DNA from: CAZKGE01 sp964541695 | Lineage (GTDB): Bacteria; Bacillota; Clostridia; Christensenellales; CAG-138 | Assembly: GCA_964541695.1 (NCBI GenBank) | Contig: CAZIRB010000040.1 | Location: forward strand, 1-18,106 | Reading direction: 5' to 3' | Length of the DNA stretch: 18,106 nucleotides | Part shown: positions 6,454-13,988 of the stretch, one piece after another | Layout: the number at the start of each line of letters is the position of its first letter | Numbering within the stretch: the first letter of the stretch is position 1 | Notes under the pieces: generated by a model | Told to the model about the DNA's origin: nothing | The model's database searches: none | The model's input: only the letters and a program-made list of their open reading frames with translations | Made by a program: the position numbers and the translations under genes

Positions 6454-8046
6454 ATGAAAAAACAGTTTCTGCTACTCGTGATGCTGGCCCTCGTGCTGTG
6501 CTTGGTTACGGCGTGCACGCAAGATGTTCAGACCGAAGCCCCTCCCGCTCCCACGGCCAACGCCCCGGCCGAAGCCCCCGTTGAAAGCAGTGCCCCGGCG
6601 CCTGCCCAGATCGCTTACAAGGAAGAGATCATCATCGCGCCCGCCAGCGGTTTCTCGACCCAGGACGTGCAGAACTGCGGCGGCACGACCGGCATGTCCG
6701 TCTACTACAGCGTGTTCAACACGCTGGTGGACCTCGACGTGGCCAGCGGCAAGCTGGTGCCGGATCTGGCGCTGTCCTGGACGGCGATTTCCGACACGGT
6801 ATGGGAATTCAAGCTGCGCGACGACGTCTATTTCCATGACGGCACGCACTTCACGGCGGAGGATGTCAAGTTCACCATTGAGCGCGGGCTTACGCAGAGC
6901 AAGACGCAGCTCACGTATTCCGGCACAAAGTCCGTTACGGTGGTCGACGACTACACCGTGCGGGTCGAGACGGAAGCACCCAACCACGATTTTGTCAACA
7001 AATTGGCCGATACCCGCGGCAGCATGCTGAGCAAGCACGCTTTTGAAACGCTCACGCCGGAGGAAGCCAACAAGATCGGCACGGGCGCCTATAAGTACGT
7101 CGAGTGGGTCGAGGGCGACCATGTGACCATCACGCGCAACGACGATTACTGGGGAGAGATGCCCAAGACCAAGACCATCGTCATCAAGACTATGACGGAG
7201 GCGACCACGCGCCTCGTGGCGCTGCAGGCCGGCGACGTGGATTTAATCGCCGATCCCACGGCGAGCGACCTCCACTTCTTCGACGAGGACAAGAACATTA
7301 AGCTCTTGCAGTACACGGGTTCTCAGCTGCGGTTTATCGGCCTGAATATCAGCTCCAAGCCGCTGGACAACCCCCTGGTGCGCCAGGCCATCGCCTGCGG
7401 CATCAATAAGGACGATTACATGGCGGCGACGTATGAAAACATGGCCGTTCCGCATTACAGCTTCCAGCATCCCAATACCACTTATTACGTCGACGGGCCT
7501 CTGGGTCTACCGTACGATCCGCAAAAGGCCAAGGAACTGCTGGCCGAGGCCGGCTATCCGAACGGGCTTACGTTGGAACTGATCGGCCCCCAGGACGACA
7601 GGTCCATCTCCAACAACGCGATTTTCCAGGCCCAGATGGCCGAGATCGGCATCACGCTGAACGTGCAGAACCTGGAGGCGGCTACATTCATAGCATTGAC
7701 GGAGGCGCACGATTACGCCATCGACATGGACTATACCGCCAGGTTCTTTACGGGTCTGGACCCGCTCTACCGCGTGTTCTTCTATGCCGCTCCCGACAAG
7801 GTCAACTACTTCGGGTTTTCCGACGCGCGGATTAACGAGCTGATCGATCAGGGCCTGGCCGAATTTGACGAAGCAAAGCGCGAGGTGATCTACAAAGACC
7901 TGCAGAACATCATCGCCAACGAACTGTTCTGTGTCTTCCCGATCTGCGTCGAGCCGCGCCTCTACGGTGCCAACGCCAAGCTGGAGGGCTTGCCCGCGGT
8001 CGGCACCTCCGCGGATTACACCTACGTGTACGTTCCTTTGGATTAA
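6454..8046 (+). CDS. ABC transporter substrate-binding lipoprotein, family 5 (peptide/nickel type)
   Basis: 530 residues, normal for the SBP_bac_5 family. MKKQFLLL and a hydrophobic core end in LVTAC, giving a lipidation site at Cys21. A low-complexity Pro/Ala/Glu linker (about 22-52) tethers the binding domain to the membrane. The region around DLALSWTAISDTVWEFKLRD (from about residue 103) and FHDGTHFTAEDVKFTIERG are family hallmarks, as is NPLVRQAIACGINKDDY. The start has AAGGAGG 6 nt upstream. It captures ligands outside the cell for the permease/ATPase genes that follow. The family binds di- and oligopeptides, nickel chelates, opines and other small molecules, so the ligand is undetermined. 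The hairpin after its stop may raise its expression relative to the membrane subunits (inference). Confidence 0.93.
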   Translation: MKKQFLLLVMLALVLCLVTACTQDVQTEAPPAPTANAPAEAPVESSAPAPAQIAYKEEIIIAPASGFSTQDVQNCGGTTGMSVYYSVFNTLVDLDVASGKLVPDLALSWTAISDTVWEFKLRDDVYFHDGTHFTAEDVKFTIERGLTQSKTQLTYSGTKSVTVVDDYTVRVETEAPNHDFVNKLADTRGSMLSKHAFETLTPEEANKIGTGAYKYVEWVEGDHVTITRNDDYWGEMPKTKTIVIKTMTEATTRLVALQAGDVDLIADPTASDLHFFDEDKNIKLLQYTGSQLRFIGLNISSKPLDNPLVRQAIACGINKDDYMAATYENMAVPHYSFQHPNTTYYVDGPLGLPYDPQKAKELLAEAGYPNGLTLELIGPQDDRSISNNAIFQAQMAEIGITLNVQNLEAATFIALTEAHDYAIDMDYTARFFTGLDPLYRVFFYAAPDKVNYFGFSDARINELIDQGLAEFDEAKREVIYKDLQNIIANELFCVFPICVEPRLYGANAKLEGLPAVGTSADYTYVYVPLD

Positions 8047-8089
8047 CCGAAAGCAGCTTGAGTTGAGGCTGCGACAAGCGGATATCCTC

Positions 8090-8134
8090 AAAAAAATTGA
8101 AGGGTCTCAGCAACGCTTTGATGAGACCCTTCAA
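8090..8134 (-). terminator. Perfect 13-bp intercistronic hairpin with terminator polarity on the minus strand
   Basis: TTGAAGGGTCTCA (8097-8109) pairs perfectly with 8122-8134 around a 12-nt loop. Seven As (8090-8096) precede it, so on the minus strand the stem is followed by seven Ts and forms a canonical intrinsic terminator. On the plus strand no T-run follows, so there it more likely acts as an mRNA-stabilising or processing structure between the binding-protein and permease genes, as seen in other ABC importer operons. Confidence 0.6.
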
Positions 8135-8191
8135 ACTTGACTAAGCCCCTTGTGTCTCAATACAATGAAGACCAGGGAGAGGTGGGGGAAA

Positions 8192-9124
8192 ATGATCAGA
8201 TACATACTGCAGAGAATCGTGATGCTCATACCAATCATGCTGGCCGTGACCTTCGTCGTGTTCTTTATCATCGATCTGGCGCCGGGCGACGCGGTCGATG
8301 TTTTGGCCACCAACGAGATGACGGTCGAGCAAAAGGAAGCCATGCGGGAGTCCATGGGCCTGAACGACCCGCTGATGGTCCGCTATTTCCGCTACGTCGG
8401 CAACTTTTTAAAGGGCGACATGGGTGTCAGCTATTTTTCCGGCAAGGGCGTGTTCGAAATCTGCATGGCCCGCCTGCCCAATACGATCATACTGGCCCTG
8501 GCCGGCATTCTCATCGCGATTGTGATCGCCATCCCGTTGGGCCTGCTGGCCGCGGTCAAGCAGAACTCCTGGATCGACACGCTCAGCATGGCGGTGGGGC
8601 TGTTCGGGGTGTCGATGCCAAACTTCTGGCTGGGGCTGCTTTTAATCCTGGCTTTCGCGCTTAGGCTGGGCTGGTTTCCCTCCTTCGGGAACACCGACGG
8701 CCTGCTCAGCCTTGTGCTTCCGGCGATCTGCGTGTCGGCCGGACAGGCGGCTTTGATCATGCGGATTACGCGCTCCTCGATGCTGGAAGTCATCCGTCAG
8801 GATTACCTGCGGACCGCCCGGGCCAAGGGCGTGCGCGAGAATATGGTGATCCGCAAGCACGCCCTGAAAAACGCGCTGATACCGATCATTACCGTTATCG
8901 GGACGCAGCTGGGCGTAACGCTGGGCGGGGCGGTGATGGCGGAAAGCGTCTTTGCCTGGCCGGGCCTGGGCCGGATGGTCGTGGACGCGATCGGGCAGAG
9001 GGATATCCCCGTGGTTACGGGCGGTATCATATTGGCGACGCTGCTTTCCAGCATATTGATGCTGATTATCGATATTGCCTACGCGTTCATCGATCCGCGC
9101 ATCAAAGCGCGCTATGCGGGGTGA
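8192..9124 (+). CDS. dppB: ABC transporter permease, DppB/OppB type
   Basis: 310 residues. ATG at 8192 gives the family-typical start MIRYILQRI, with a G-rich ribosome binding site (GGAGAGGTGGGGG) just upstream; an in-frame TTG at 8150 would add an unlikely N-terminus. It has six predicted membrane segments, the first at about residues 3-27. The cytoplasmic EAA loop (RTARAKGVRENMVIRKHAL, then KNALIPI) docks on the ATPase subunits. It forms the membrane channel together with the following permease. Its stop codon overlaps a GTG of the next gene, indicating translational coupling. The symbol reflects family type, not proven dipeptide specificity. Confidence 0.92.
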   Translation: MIRYILQRIVMLIPIMLAVTFVVFFIIDLAPGDAVDVLATNEMTVEQKEAMRESMGLNDPLMVRYFRYVGNFLKGDMGVSYFSGKGVFEICMARLPNTIILALAGILIAIVIAIPLGLLAAVKQNSWIDTLSMAVGLFGVSMPNFWLGLLLILAFALRLGWFPSFGNTDGLLSLVLPAICVSAGQAALIMRITRSSMLEVIRQDYLRTARAKGVRENMVIRKHALKNALIPIITVIGTQLGVTLGGAVMAESVFAWPGLGRMVVDAIGQRDIPVVTGGIILATLLSSILMLIIDIAYAFIDPRIKARYAG

Positions 9125-9129
9125 GCCTT

Positions 9130-10020
9130 ATGAAAAAAAAGCAAAAGCATGGGGCGCCGGGTCAGTACAAAAACCGCACGAGGGGCGCCGAGGTATGGCG
9201 CAATTTCAAGAAAAACAAGGGCGCGGTGCTGGGGCTGATCATATTTATCCTGATCATATTGATTACGCTGATCGGAGCCGTTACGCTCGATTATGATAAG
9301 CAGGTTGTCAAACAGAACATCTCGCAGCGGCTGCTTGCGCCGTCGCCGGAGCATCCGTTCGGCACCGATCAGTACGGCCGCGATATCCTGGTGCGCATCG
9401 TCTACGGCGCCCGGTACTCGCTGTCCGTGGGGCTGATCGCGGTGGTCATCGCGTTTTTGTGCGGCTCGATGCTGGGCCTGATCGCGGGCTATTACGGGGG
9501 CCTGGCGGAAACGCTGATCATGCGCTCGGCCGATGTGTTCCAGTCGATCCCGAGCATACTTCTGGCCATCGCCATCATGACGGCGTTCGGGCAGAGCCTG
9601 CTGGTTCTGATGCTCACGATAGGCCTGGTCTGCGTGCCGCGCTTCAGCCGGGTGGCCCGCGCCGCCGTGCTGCCCGTTCGCGAGCAGGAGTATATCGAGG
9701 CCGCGCGGGCCGCCGGGGCAAGCGATATCCAGATCATATTCAGTCACGCGCTCCCCAATTCGCTGGCGCCCATCATGGTGCAATGCACGATGGAGGTAGC
9801 CGCCGCCATCGTGTGGGCCGCGGGGCTGAGTTTTCTGGGCATCGGCGTGCCGCTGCCGGCGCCGGAATGGGGCGGCATGCTCTCCGAGTCCCGGAACCTC
9901 ATGCGCGACCACAGCTATATGACGCTGGTTCCCGGCCTGGCCATTATGGTCACGGTGATGTGCATCAACCTCATCGGCGACGGCTTAAGAGACGCCTTGG
10001 ACCCGAAACTGAAACGATAG
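9130..10020 (+). CDS. dppC: ABC transporter permease, DppC/OppC type
   Basis: 296 residues. ATG at 9130 (MKKKQKH) is preferred over the overlapping GTG at 9121 because a GGGGTGA site lies just upstream of it. Family features are a basic cytoplasmic N-terminus, the first membrane segment near GLIIFILIILITLIGAV, and HPFGTDQYGRDILVRIVYGA before the transport domain. The EAA loop reads YIEAARAAGASDIQIIFSHA, then LPNSLAPI. It pairs with DppB to form the translocation path. The gene ends 9 nt before the first ATPase gene. Confidence 0.92.
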   Translation: MKKKQKHGAPGQYKNRTRGAEVWRNFKKNKGAVLGLIIFILIILITLIGAVTLDYDKQVVKQNISQRLLAPSPEHPFGTDQYGRDILVRIVYGARYSLSVGLIAVVIAFLCGSMLGLIAGYYGGLAETLIMRSADVFQSIPSILLAIAIMTAFGQSLLVLMLTIGLVCVPRFSRVARAAVLPVREQEYIEAARAAGASDIQIIFSHALPNSLAPIMVQCTMEVAAAIVWAAGLSFLGIGVPLPAPEWGGMLSESRNLMRDHSYMTLVPGLAIMVTVMCINLIGDGLRDALDPKLKR

Positions 10021-10029
10021 GGGGACGCT

Positions 10030-11052
10030 ATGAATCAAGACGCAATGCCCGATAAGGACGGCCTCATACTGGACGTTCGGGATTTGGTCGTGCATTACGA
10101 TACGGACGACGGTCTGGTCGAGGCCGTAAACGGCGTGGACATCGCGCTTGGCCGCGGCCGCGCCCTGGGGTTGGTCGGAGAAACGGGGGCGGGCAAGACG
10201 ACGGTCGCGCTGGCCATTATGCGCCTGGTCCCGAATCCCCCCGGCGTGATCAAAAGCGGCAGCGTGATGCTGGACGGCAGGGATATGCTCAAGCAGAGCC
10301 AAAGGGACCTGGAAATGATACGCGGCAAGGACGTTTCGATGATATTCCAGGACCCCATGACGGCGTTAAACCCCGTTTTTACCGTGGGGGAGCAGATCGC
10401 CGAGAGCATTTTTCTTCACGAGCAGGTGAGCGCGGCCGAAGCGGACAAACGGGCCCGCGAGATGCTGGACCTGGTGGGCATACCGGGCGAACGCGCCATG
10501 GAGTATCCGCATCAGTTTTCCGGCGGCATGAAGCAGCGGGTCGTAATCGCCATCGCGCTGGCCTGCCACACCAAGCTGCTGATCGCCGACGAGCCCACAA
10601 CGGCGCTGGATGTGACCATTCAGGCGCAGGTGCTGGAGATCATGCGAGAGATCCGCAAAAAGTATAAGACGTCCCTGATCATGATCACGCACGATCTGGG
10701 CATTGTCGCGGATATCTGCGACGAGGTGGCGGTGATGTACGCCGGCCGGATCGTGGAGAAGGGCACGCTGGCGGATATATTCAACCGCACGCGCCATCCG
10801 TATACGGAGGGCCTTTTCGATTCCCTGCCGAACCCGCTCGACCGGAAAGTCAAGCTCAAGCCGATACCCGGGTTGATGCCGGACCCGACGAATCTGCCGC
10901 CGGGCTGCAGCTTCGCGCCGCGCTGCTCCTATGCGCGGGAGAGTTGCAAGGAGCGCGTACCGGAGCCGCTTTGGCTGAGCGACAGCCATATGGTCCGCTG
11001 CTCACGCTATCTGGACAGCGGCTTCCGGATCGAAAGGAGGGACCGGACATGA
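10030..11052 (+). CDS. dppD: ABC transporter ATPase, DppD/OppD type
   Basis: 340 residues. Walker A is GETGAGKT (50-57), the signature motif is FSGGMKQR (163-170), and Walker B with the catalytic glutamate is LLIADE (Asp187-Glu188), followed by a D-loop ALD. A switch histidine is present in MITHDLG. The C-terminal oligopeptide-transporter domain has the Cys-rich segment PPGCSFAPRCSYARESC. It hydrolyses ATP as a heterodimer with the next gene's product on the cytoplasmic face of the permeases. A purine-rich GGGGGA site precedes the ATG, and its stop overlaps the next ATG by 4 nt (ATGA). Confidence 0.94.
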   Translation: MNQDAMPDKDGLILDVRDLVVHYDTDDGLVEAVNGVDIALGRGRALGLVGETGAGKTTVALAIMRLVPNPPGVIKSGSVMLDGRDMLKQSQRDLEMIRGKDVSMIFQDPMTALNPVFTVGEQIAESIFLHEQVSAAEADKRAREMLDLVGIPGERAMEYPHQFSGGMKQRVVIAIALACHTKLLIADEPTTALDVTIQAQVLEIMREIRKKYKTSLIMITHDLGIVADICDEVAVMYAGRIVEKGTLADIFNRTRHPYTEGLFDSLPNPLDRKVKLKPIPGLMPDPTNLPPGCSFAPRCSYARESCKERVPEPLWLSDSHMVRCSRYLDSGFRIERRDRT

Positions 11053-12151
11053 GCCTTCTGGAGGTGAACAGGCTTTCGAAGCACTATAAGACGAAGCGCG
11101 GCCTCCTGAAGGCCGTGGACCAGGTGAGCTTCTCCATCGACGAGGGCAAGACCTTAGGATTGGTGGGGGAATCCGGCTGCGGCAAATCCACGACCGGCCG
11201 GGCGATTTTACGCCTGGTGGAGCCGACCGGCGGCAGCGTGCTGTTTGACGGGCAGGATGTCGTGGCCCTGAAAAAGCGCGAAATGCAAAAACTGCGCAAG
11301 GAGATGCAGATCATATTCCAGGATCCGTTCTCCTCTCTGGACCCGCGCAAAACGATCAGCCAGATCATCGCGGAGCCGATACGGCTGAACGGCCTGATCA
11401 AGGATAAGGCGGAACTGGAGGGACGGGTGCGCGAGCTGATGGGCATGGTCGGTTTGGCGGAGAGACTGATCAACTCCTACCCGCATGAGCTGGACGGCGG
11501 CCGCCGCCAGCGCATCGGCATCGCCCGCGCGCTCTCGGTCCAGCCGCGGTTCATCGTCTGCGACGAGCCCGTGTCGGCTCTGGACGTCAGCATACAGGCG
11601 CAGATACTGAACCTTTTAAAGGAGCTGCAGGAAAGCATCGGCCTGACCTACCTGTTCATTACGCACGATCTAGCCGTGGTCAATCATTTTTCCGACGACA
11701 TCGCCGTCATGTATTTAGGCCAGATCGTTGAGAAGGCCCCCGCCGAGGAGCTCTTTGAAAATCCCCTGCATCCGTACACCAAAGCGCTGCTTTCGGCGAT
11801 ACCGATTCCGGAGCTTGCGGCCAAACGGGAGCGCATCGTGCTGCGCGGCGAGGTGATATCGCCGATCGACCTGCCGGACGAATGTCGCTTTAAGCGGCGC
11901 TGCTATTGCGAGTGCGGCGATTGTGCCGCCGCGGTCCCGCAGCTTAAGGAGGTCTCCCCGAACCATTTTGTGGCGTGCTNNNNNNNNNNNNNNNNNNNNN
12001 NNNNNNNNNNNNNNNNNNNNNNNNNNNNNNNNNNNNNNNNNNNNNNNNNNNNNNNNNNNNNNNNNNNNNNNNNNNNNNNGCCGCCGCGGTCCCGCAGCTT
12101 AAGGAGGTCTCCCCGAACCATTTTGTGGCGTGCTGCAATCCGCTGCGCTAA
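11049..12151 (+). CDS. dppF: ABC transporter ATPase, DppF/OppF type (interrupted by an assembly gap)
   Basis: ATG at 11049 overlaps the dppD stop and has AAGGAGG (11034-11040) 8 nt upstream. Walker A is GESGCGKS (40-47). Walker B with the catalytic glutamate is in IVCDEP. The signature motif reads LDGGRRQR (148-155), with Asp149 where LSGGQ proteins have serine. The C-terminal Cys-rich oligopeptide-transporter segment is CRFKRRCYCECGDC. The raw sequence has 100 Ns (11980-12079) flanked by a 55-bp exact duplication, which shifts the frame. Joining 11979 directly to 12135 restores the frame and gives 315 residues ending FVACCNPLR and a TAA at 12149-12151, normal for the family. So the gene is intact and the gap is artefactual (inference from the overlap). 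Confidence 0.9.
11925..11979 (+). repeat. Left copy of a 55-bp exact duplication flanking the N gap
   Basis: This stretch is identical over 55 bases to 12080-12134, and both copies abut the run of Ns. It encodes the end of dppF. It is best explained as unmerged overlapping contig ends. Confidence 0.95.
11980..12079. other. Artefactual scaffold gap of 100 N
   Basis: Exactly 100 Ns, the conventional placeholder for a gap of unknown size, between two identical 55-bp contig ends. The true sequence probably has one copy and no gap. Confidence 0.95.
12080..12134 (+). repeat. Right copy of the 55-bp exact duplication
   Basis: Identical to 11925-11979. It continues into the true 3' end of dppF (12135-12151). 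Confidence 0.95.
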
Positions 12152-12186
12152 GGATTTGCAGCGTCAAAAGGTTGAAAGGGTTTGGC

Positions 12187-12286
12187 CGCGCAGAGCAAAG
12201 GTCTTGGGCTACAGATGCAGCCAAGCTCAGAAGTAAGAGCGGGGCCCTCCGCGAAGGCAACGCGGATTTAAACTCCGCTCTGCGCG
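12187..12286 (+). ncRNA. Candidate structured RNA of unknown class downstream of dppF
   Basis: CGCGCAGAGC (12187-12196) pairs perfectly with GCTCTGCGCG (12277-12286), closing a roughly 80-nt multi-helix region. Inside it are a stem CTTGGGCT/AGCCAAG (12203-12210 with 12219-12225, one bulge) and TCCGCG/CGCGGA (12248-12253 with 12261-12266). AGAGCGG (12236-12242) can pair instead with 12275-12281, competing with the closing helix. A strong intrinsic terminator follows after 2 nt. It could be a small RNA, an attenuator, or the structured 3' end of the importer mRNA. It matches no riboswitch or housekeeping RNA that I recognise. Confidence 0.4.
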
Positions 12287-12288
12287 TC

Positions 12289-12315
12289 AAAAGTCCTCGG
12301 CTTCGAGGACTTTTT
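12289..12315 (+). terminator. Intrinsic terminator of the importer operon or the candidate RNA
   Basis: AAAAGTCCTCG (12289-12299) pairs perfectly with CGAGGACTTTT (12304-12314) around a 4-nt loop, and the 3' arm ends in five Ts. It lies 137 nt after the corrected dppF stop. Confidence 0.85.
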
Positions 12316-12567
12316 CGCGTCCGGAGATTCTAAACGCTTCATACCGGCACCCATTTGGGGGAATCGTGCCACGGCTGTTCAATCTTCAATCCCGATTGCG
12401 ATGTAGCCGGACTTCGCGCGGCTCAAGCGCACCTTCCGGCACCTGCTGCGGCGCGCTTGGCGGCGACCCGGCAGACTTTGGCAACTCAAACTTTACATCT
12501 TTGCGCGCTTCGTGGTATTGTTACAGGGCAAGATCGTTTGGCTTGGTCAAAGCGGAACGGCAGGACT
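12316..12567. other. Intergenic region upstream of the TPR gene
   Basis: A reading frame continuous with the TPR gene is open from 12355, but it has no good start and its translation is low-complexity Ala/Leu-rich, as expected for GC-rich non-coding DNA. A short hairpin GGCAC (12346-12350) with GTGCC (12366-12370) and the promoter at 12492-12521 are the only structures I can support. Confidence 0.5.
12492..12521 (+). promoter_or_regulatory. Promoter of the TPR gene
   Basis: TTTACA (12492-12497) and TATTGT (12516-12521) are 18 nt apart, with a TG-N extension immediately upstream of the -10. The expected start, near 12528, lies about 40 nt before ATG 12568 and rules out the upstream extended frame as coding from this promoter. 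Confidence 0.6.
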
Positions 12568-13947
12568 ATGGAGTTGATAGAAAAGCGGACAAAAAAACAG
12601 GAGCCGGCGCGGCGCGTGCTGCGGCGGGTCGTGGCGGGCGTGCTGGCGTTTGTCATGGTGGCATCCTCCGTGCTGCTGCTGCTGACAAGGGTCGTCGAGC
12701 CCGAGAACCTGTCGGTCTCGCAGAACGCCGCGGACAGCGCGTATCAGGCGTTGTCCGGTGACAGCGCGTATCTGTCCGCGCCCGCGGCGGAGCGCGTGCG
12801 GATGCTGCTGAGCCGGCTGGGCAGGCAGCCGCAGACGGCGGAGGAGTTTGAGCAGATCGCGTCGATGTATGTGGGGCGCGGCAACTATGCCGAGGCGGCG
12901 ATGCTGTACGAGAAGAGCGTCAACGCGACCGACGCGAGCGACGCGGCCGCCCTGGCGGGCCGGGAGCTCAAGCTCGGCTCGGCCTACGTGCTCAGCGGCG
13001 ACCTAACGCGCGCGGAGACGCACTATCAGCTGGTATTGCGCTACGACAGCTCCTCAGCGCTTGCGCACCTGCTGCTTGCGCAGATCTATTTCGAGCAGCA
13101 GCGCTACGAGGAATCCGCGGCGCAGATCCGGGAGTATCTCAGGCTTGTGCCGAACGATACGCAAAACCGCGTCCTGCTCGGCAATCTCTATGAAAACATG
13201 CAGCAGTACGACCGCGCGCTTGACGAGTATATGGCCGCGTATCAGCTCACCCAAAGCGCGTCGGACTGCATGAACGTTGCGCGCGCGGCGCTTCTATGCG
13301 GCAGCTTTGAGCTGGGCAACCGGTATCTGTCGATCTATCTGGAGACGAACGACGACCCGGACGGCTCCGTCCACTATCTGCGCGGCGCCTCTCTCCTGGG
13401 GCAGGAGAAGTATGCGGCGGCGCAAGCCGATATGCTCGAGGCGCTCGAGCTGGGCTATCCGGACGCGGCGGACTGCTATGTGCAGCTTACGCTGTGCACC
13501 TATATGCAGGGCGACTATGCCCGCACGCTGTCGTACGGCAAGCAAGCCAAGGCGCTCTGGGAGACGCCCAGCGCCGAATGTTTGCAGCGGATGGGGCTTT
13601 CCGCCATGCAGCTTGGCGACTATGAAACGTCGGTCGGGTACCTGCGTCAAAGCGTCGAGGCGGACCCCGCGCTGACGGACAACCATTATTATATCGCCAC
13701 CGGCTGCCTGCTCAGCGGGGATTACGAGGCGGCGCGCAGCGCTTACGGCGATGCGATTGAAAACGGGTATCTGCTGCAGGAATGCTACTATAACCGCGCG
13801 ATCTGCAGCCTGCAGCTTGCGGACTACGAGGCCGCGCTAAAGGATCTGCTGGCCTGCCTCGACGCGGGGGAAGACGAGGAAATCCGGACCTCCGCGCTTG
13901 AACTTTTGGAACAGCTCGGCGTGAAACCGCCTTTGGACAAGGAATAA
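12568..13947 (+). CDS. Membrane-anchored tetratricopeptide-repeat protein
   Basis: 459 residues from ATG 12568, chosen because the promoter at 12492-12521 lies inside the longer open frame. The ribosome binding site is weak (GCAGGA close to the ATG). The protein has a basic start (1-20), one membrane segment (about 21-40), a short linker, and then roughly nine to ten TPR units to near residue 455. Typical units are YVGRGNYAEAAMLYEKSV, YVLSGDLTRAETHYQLVL and LAQIYFEQQRYEESAAQI. TPR arrays act as protein-docking scaffolds. The N-terminal anchor suggests that the array lies on the outer face of the membrane. The partner is unknown; proximity to the giant adhesin gene suggests a possible role in surface assembly (inference). 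Confidence 0.88.
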   Translation: MELIEKRTKKQEPARRVLRRVVAGVLAFVMVASSVLLLLTRVVEPENLSVSQNAADSAYQALSGDSAYLSAPAAERVRMLLSRLGRQPQTAEEFEQIASMYVGRGNYAEAAMLYEKSVNATDASDAAALAGRELKLGSAYVLSGDLTRAETHYQLVLRYDSSSALAHLLLAQIYFEQQRYEESAAQIREYLRLVPNDTQNRVLLGNLYENMQQYDRALDEYMAAYQLTQSASDCMNVARAALLCGSFELGNRYLSIYLETNDDPDGSVHYLRGASLLGQEKYAAAQADMLEALELGYPDAADCYVQLTLCTYMQGDYARTLSYGKQAKALWETPSAECLQRMGLSAMQLGDYETSVGYLRQSVEADPALTDNHYYIATGCLLSGDYEAARSAYGDAIENGYLLQECYYNRAICSLQLADYEAALKDLLACLDAGEDEEIRTSALELLEQLGVKPPLDKE

Positions 13948-13988
13948 AGCCGCGGGGTTAAGCGGCCAAATCGAGCCGGCGTCCGGCT
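13948..13988. other. Convergent intergenic region with two short hairpins
   Basis: GCCGC (13949-13953) pairs with GCGGC (13962-13966), and AGCCGG (13974-13979) pairs with CCGGCT (13983-13988), which overlaps the end of the LytTR gene. Neither has a T-run in either direction, so terminator function between these convergent genes is uncertain. Confidence 0.35.

Noticed and set aside
11944..12138. Minus-strand frames across the N run
   Set aside because: They consist mainly of undetermined residues and the duplicated contig end.
12152..12236. Extended C-terminus of dppF running to 12236
   Set aside because: It results only from the frame shift caused by the 100 Ns plus the duplicated 55 bp; the true stop is at 12149-12151.
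12188..12286. tRNA with a long variable arm, suggested by a 7-bp acceptor-like stem and a 5-bp stem with a TTTAAAC loop
   Set aside because: No D-arm or 7-nt anticodon loop can be placed, the TTC of the T-loop is missing, and no CCA follows. The closing helix is 10 bp, so a tRNA is not supported.
12355..12567. 71-codon N-terminal extension of the TPR protein
   Set aside because: It starts at a TTG without a ribosome binding site, contains the promoter of the gene, and encodes low-complexity sequence before a normal anchor segment.
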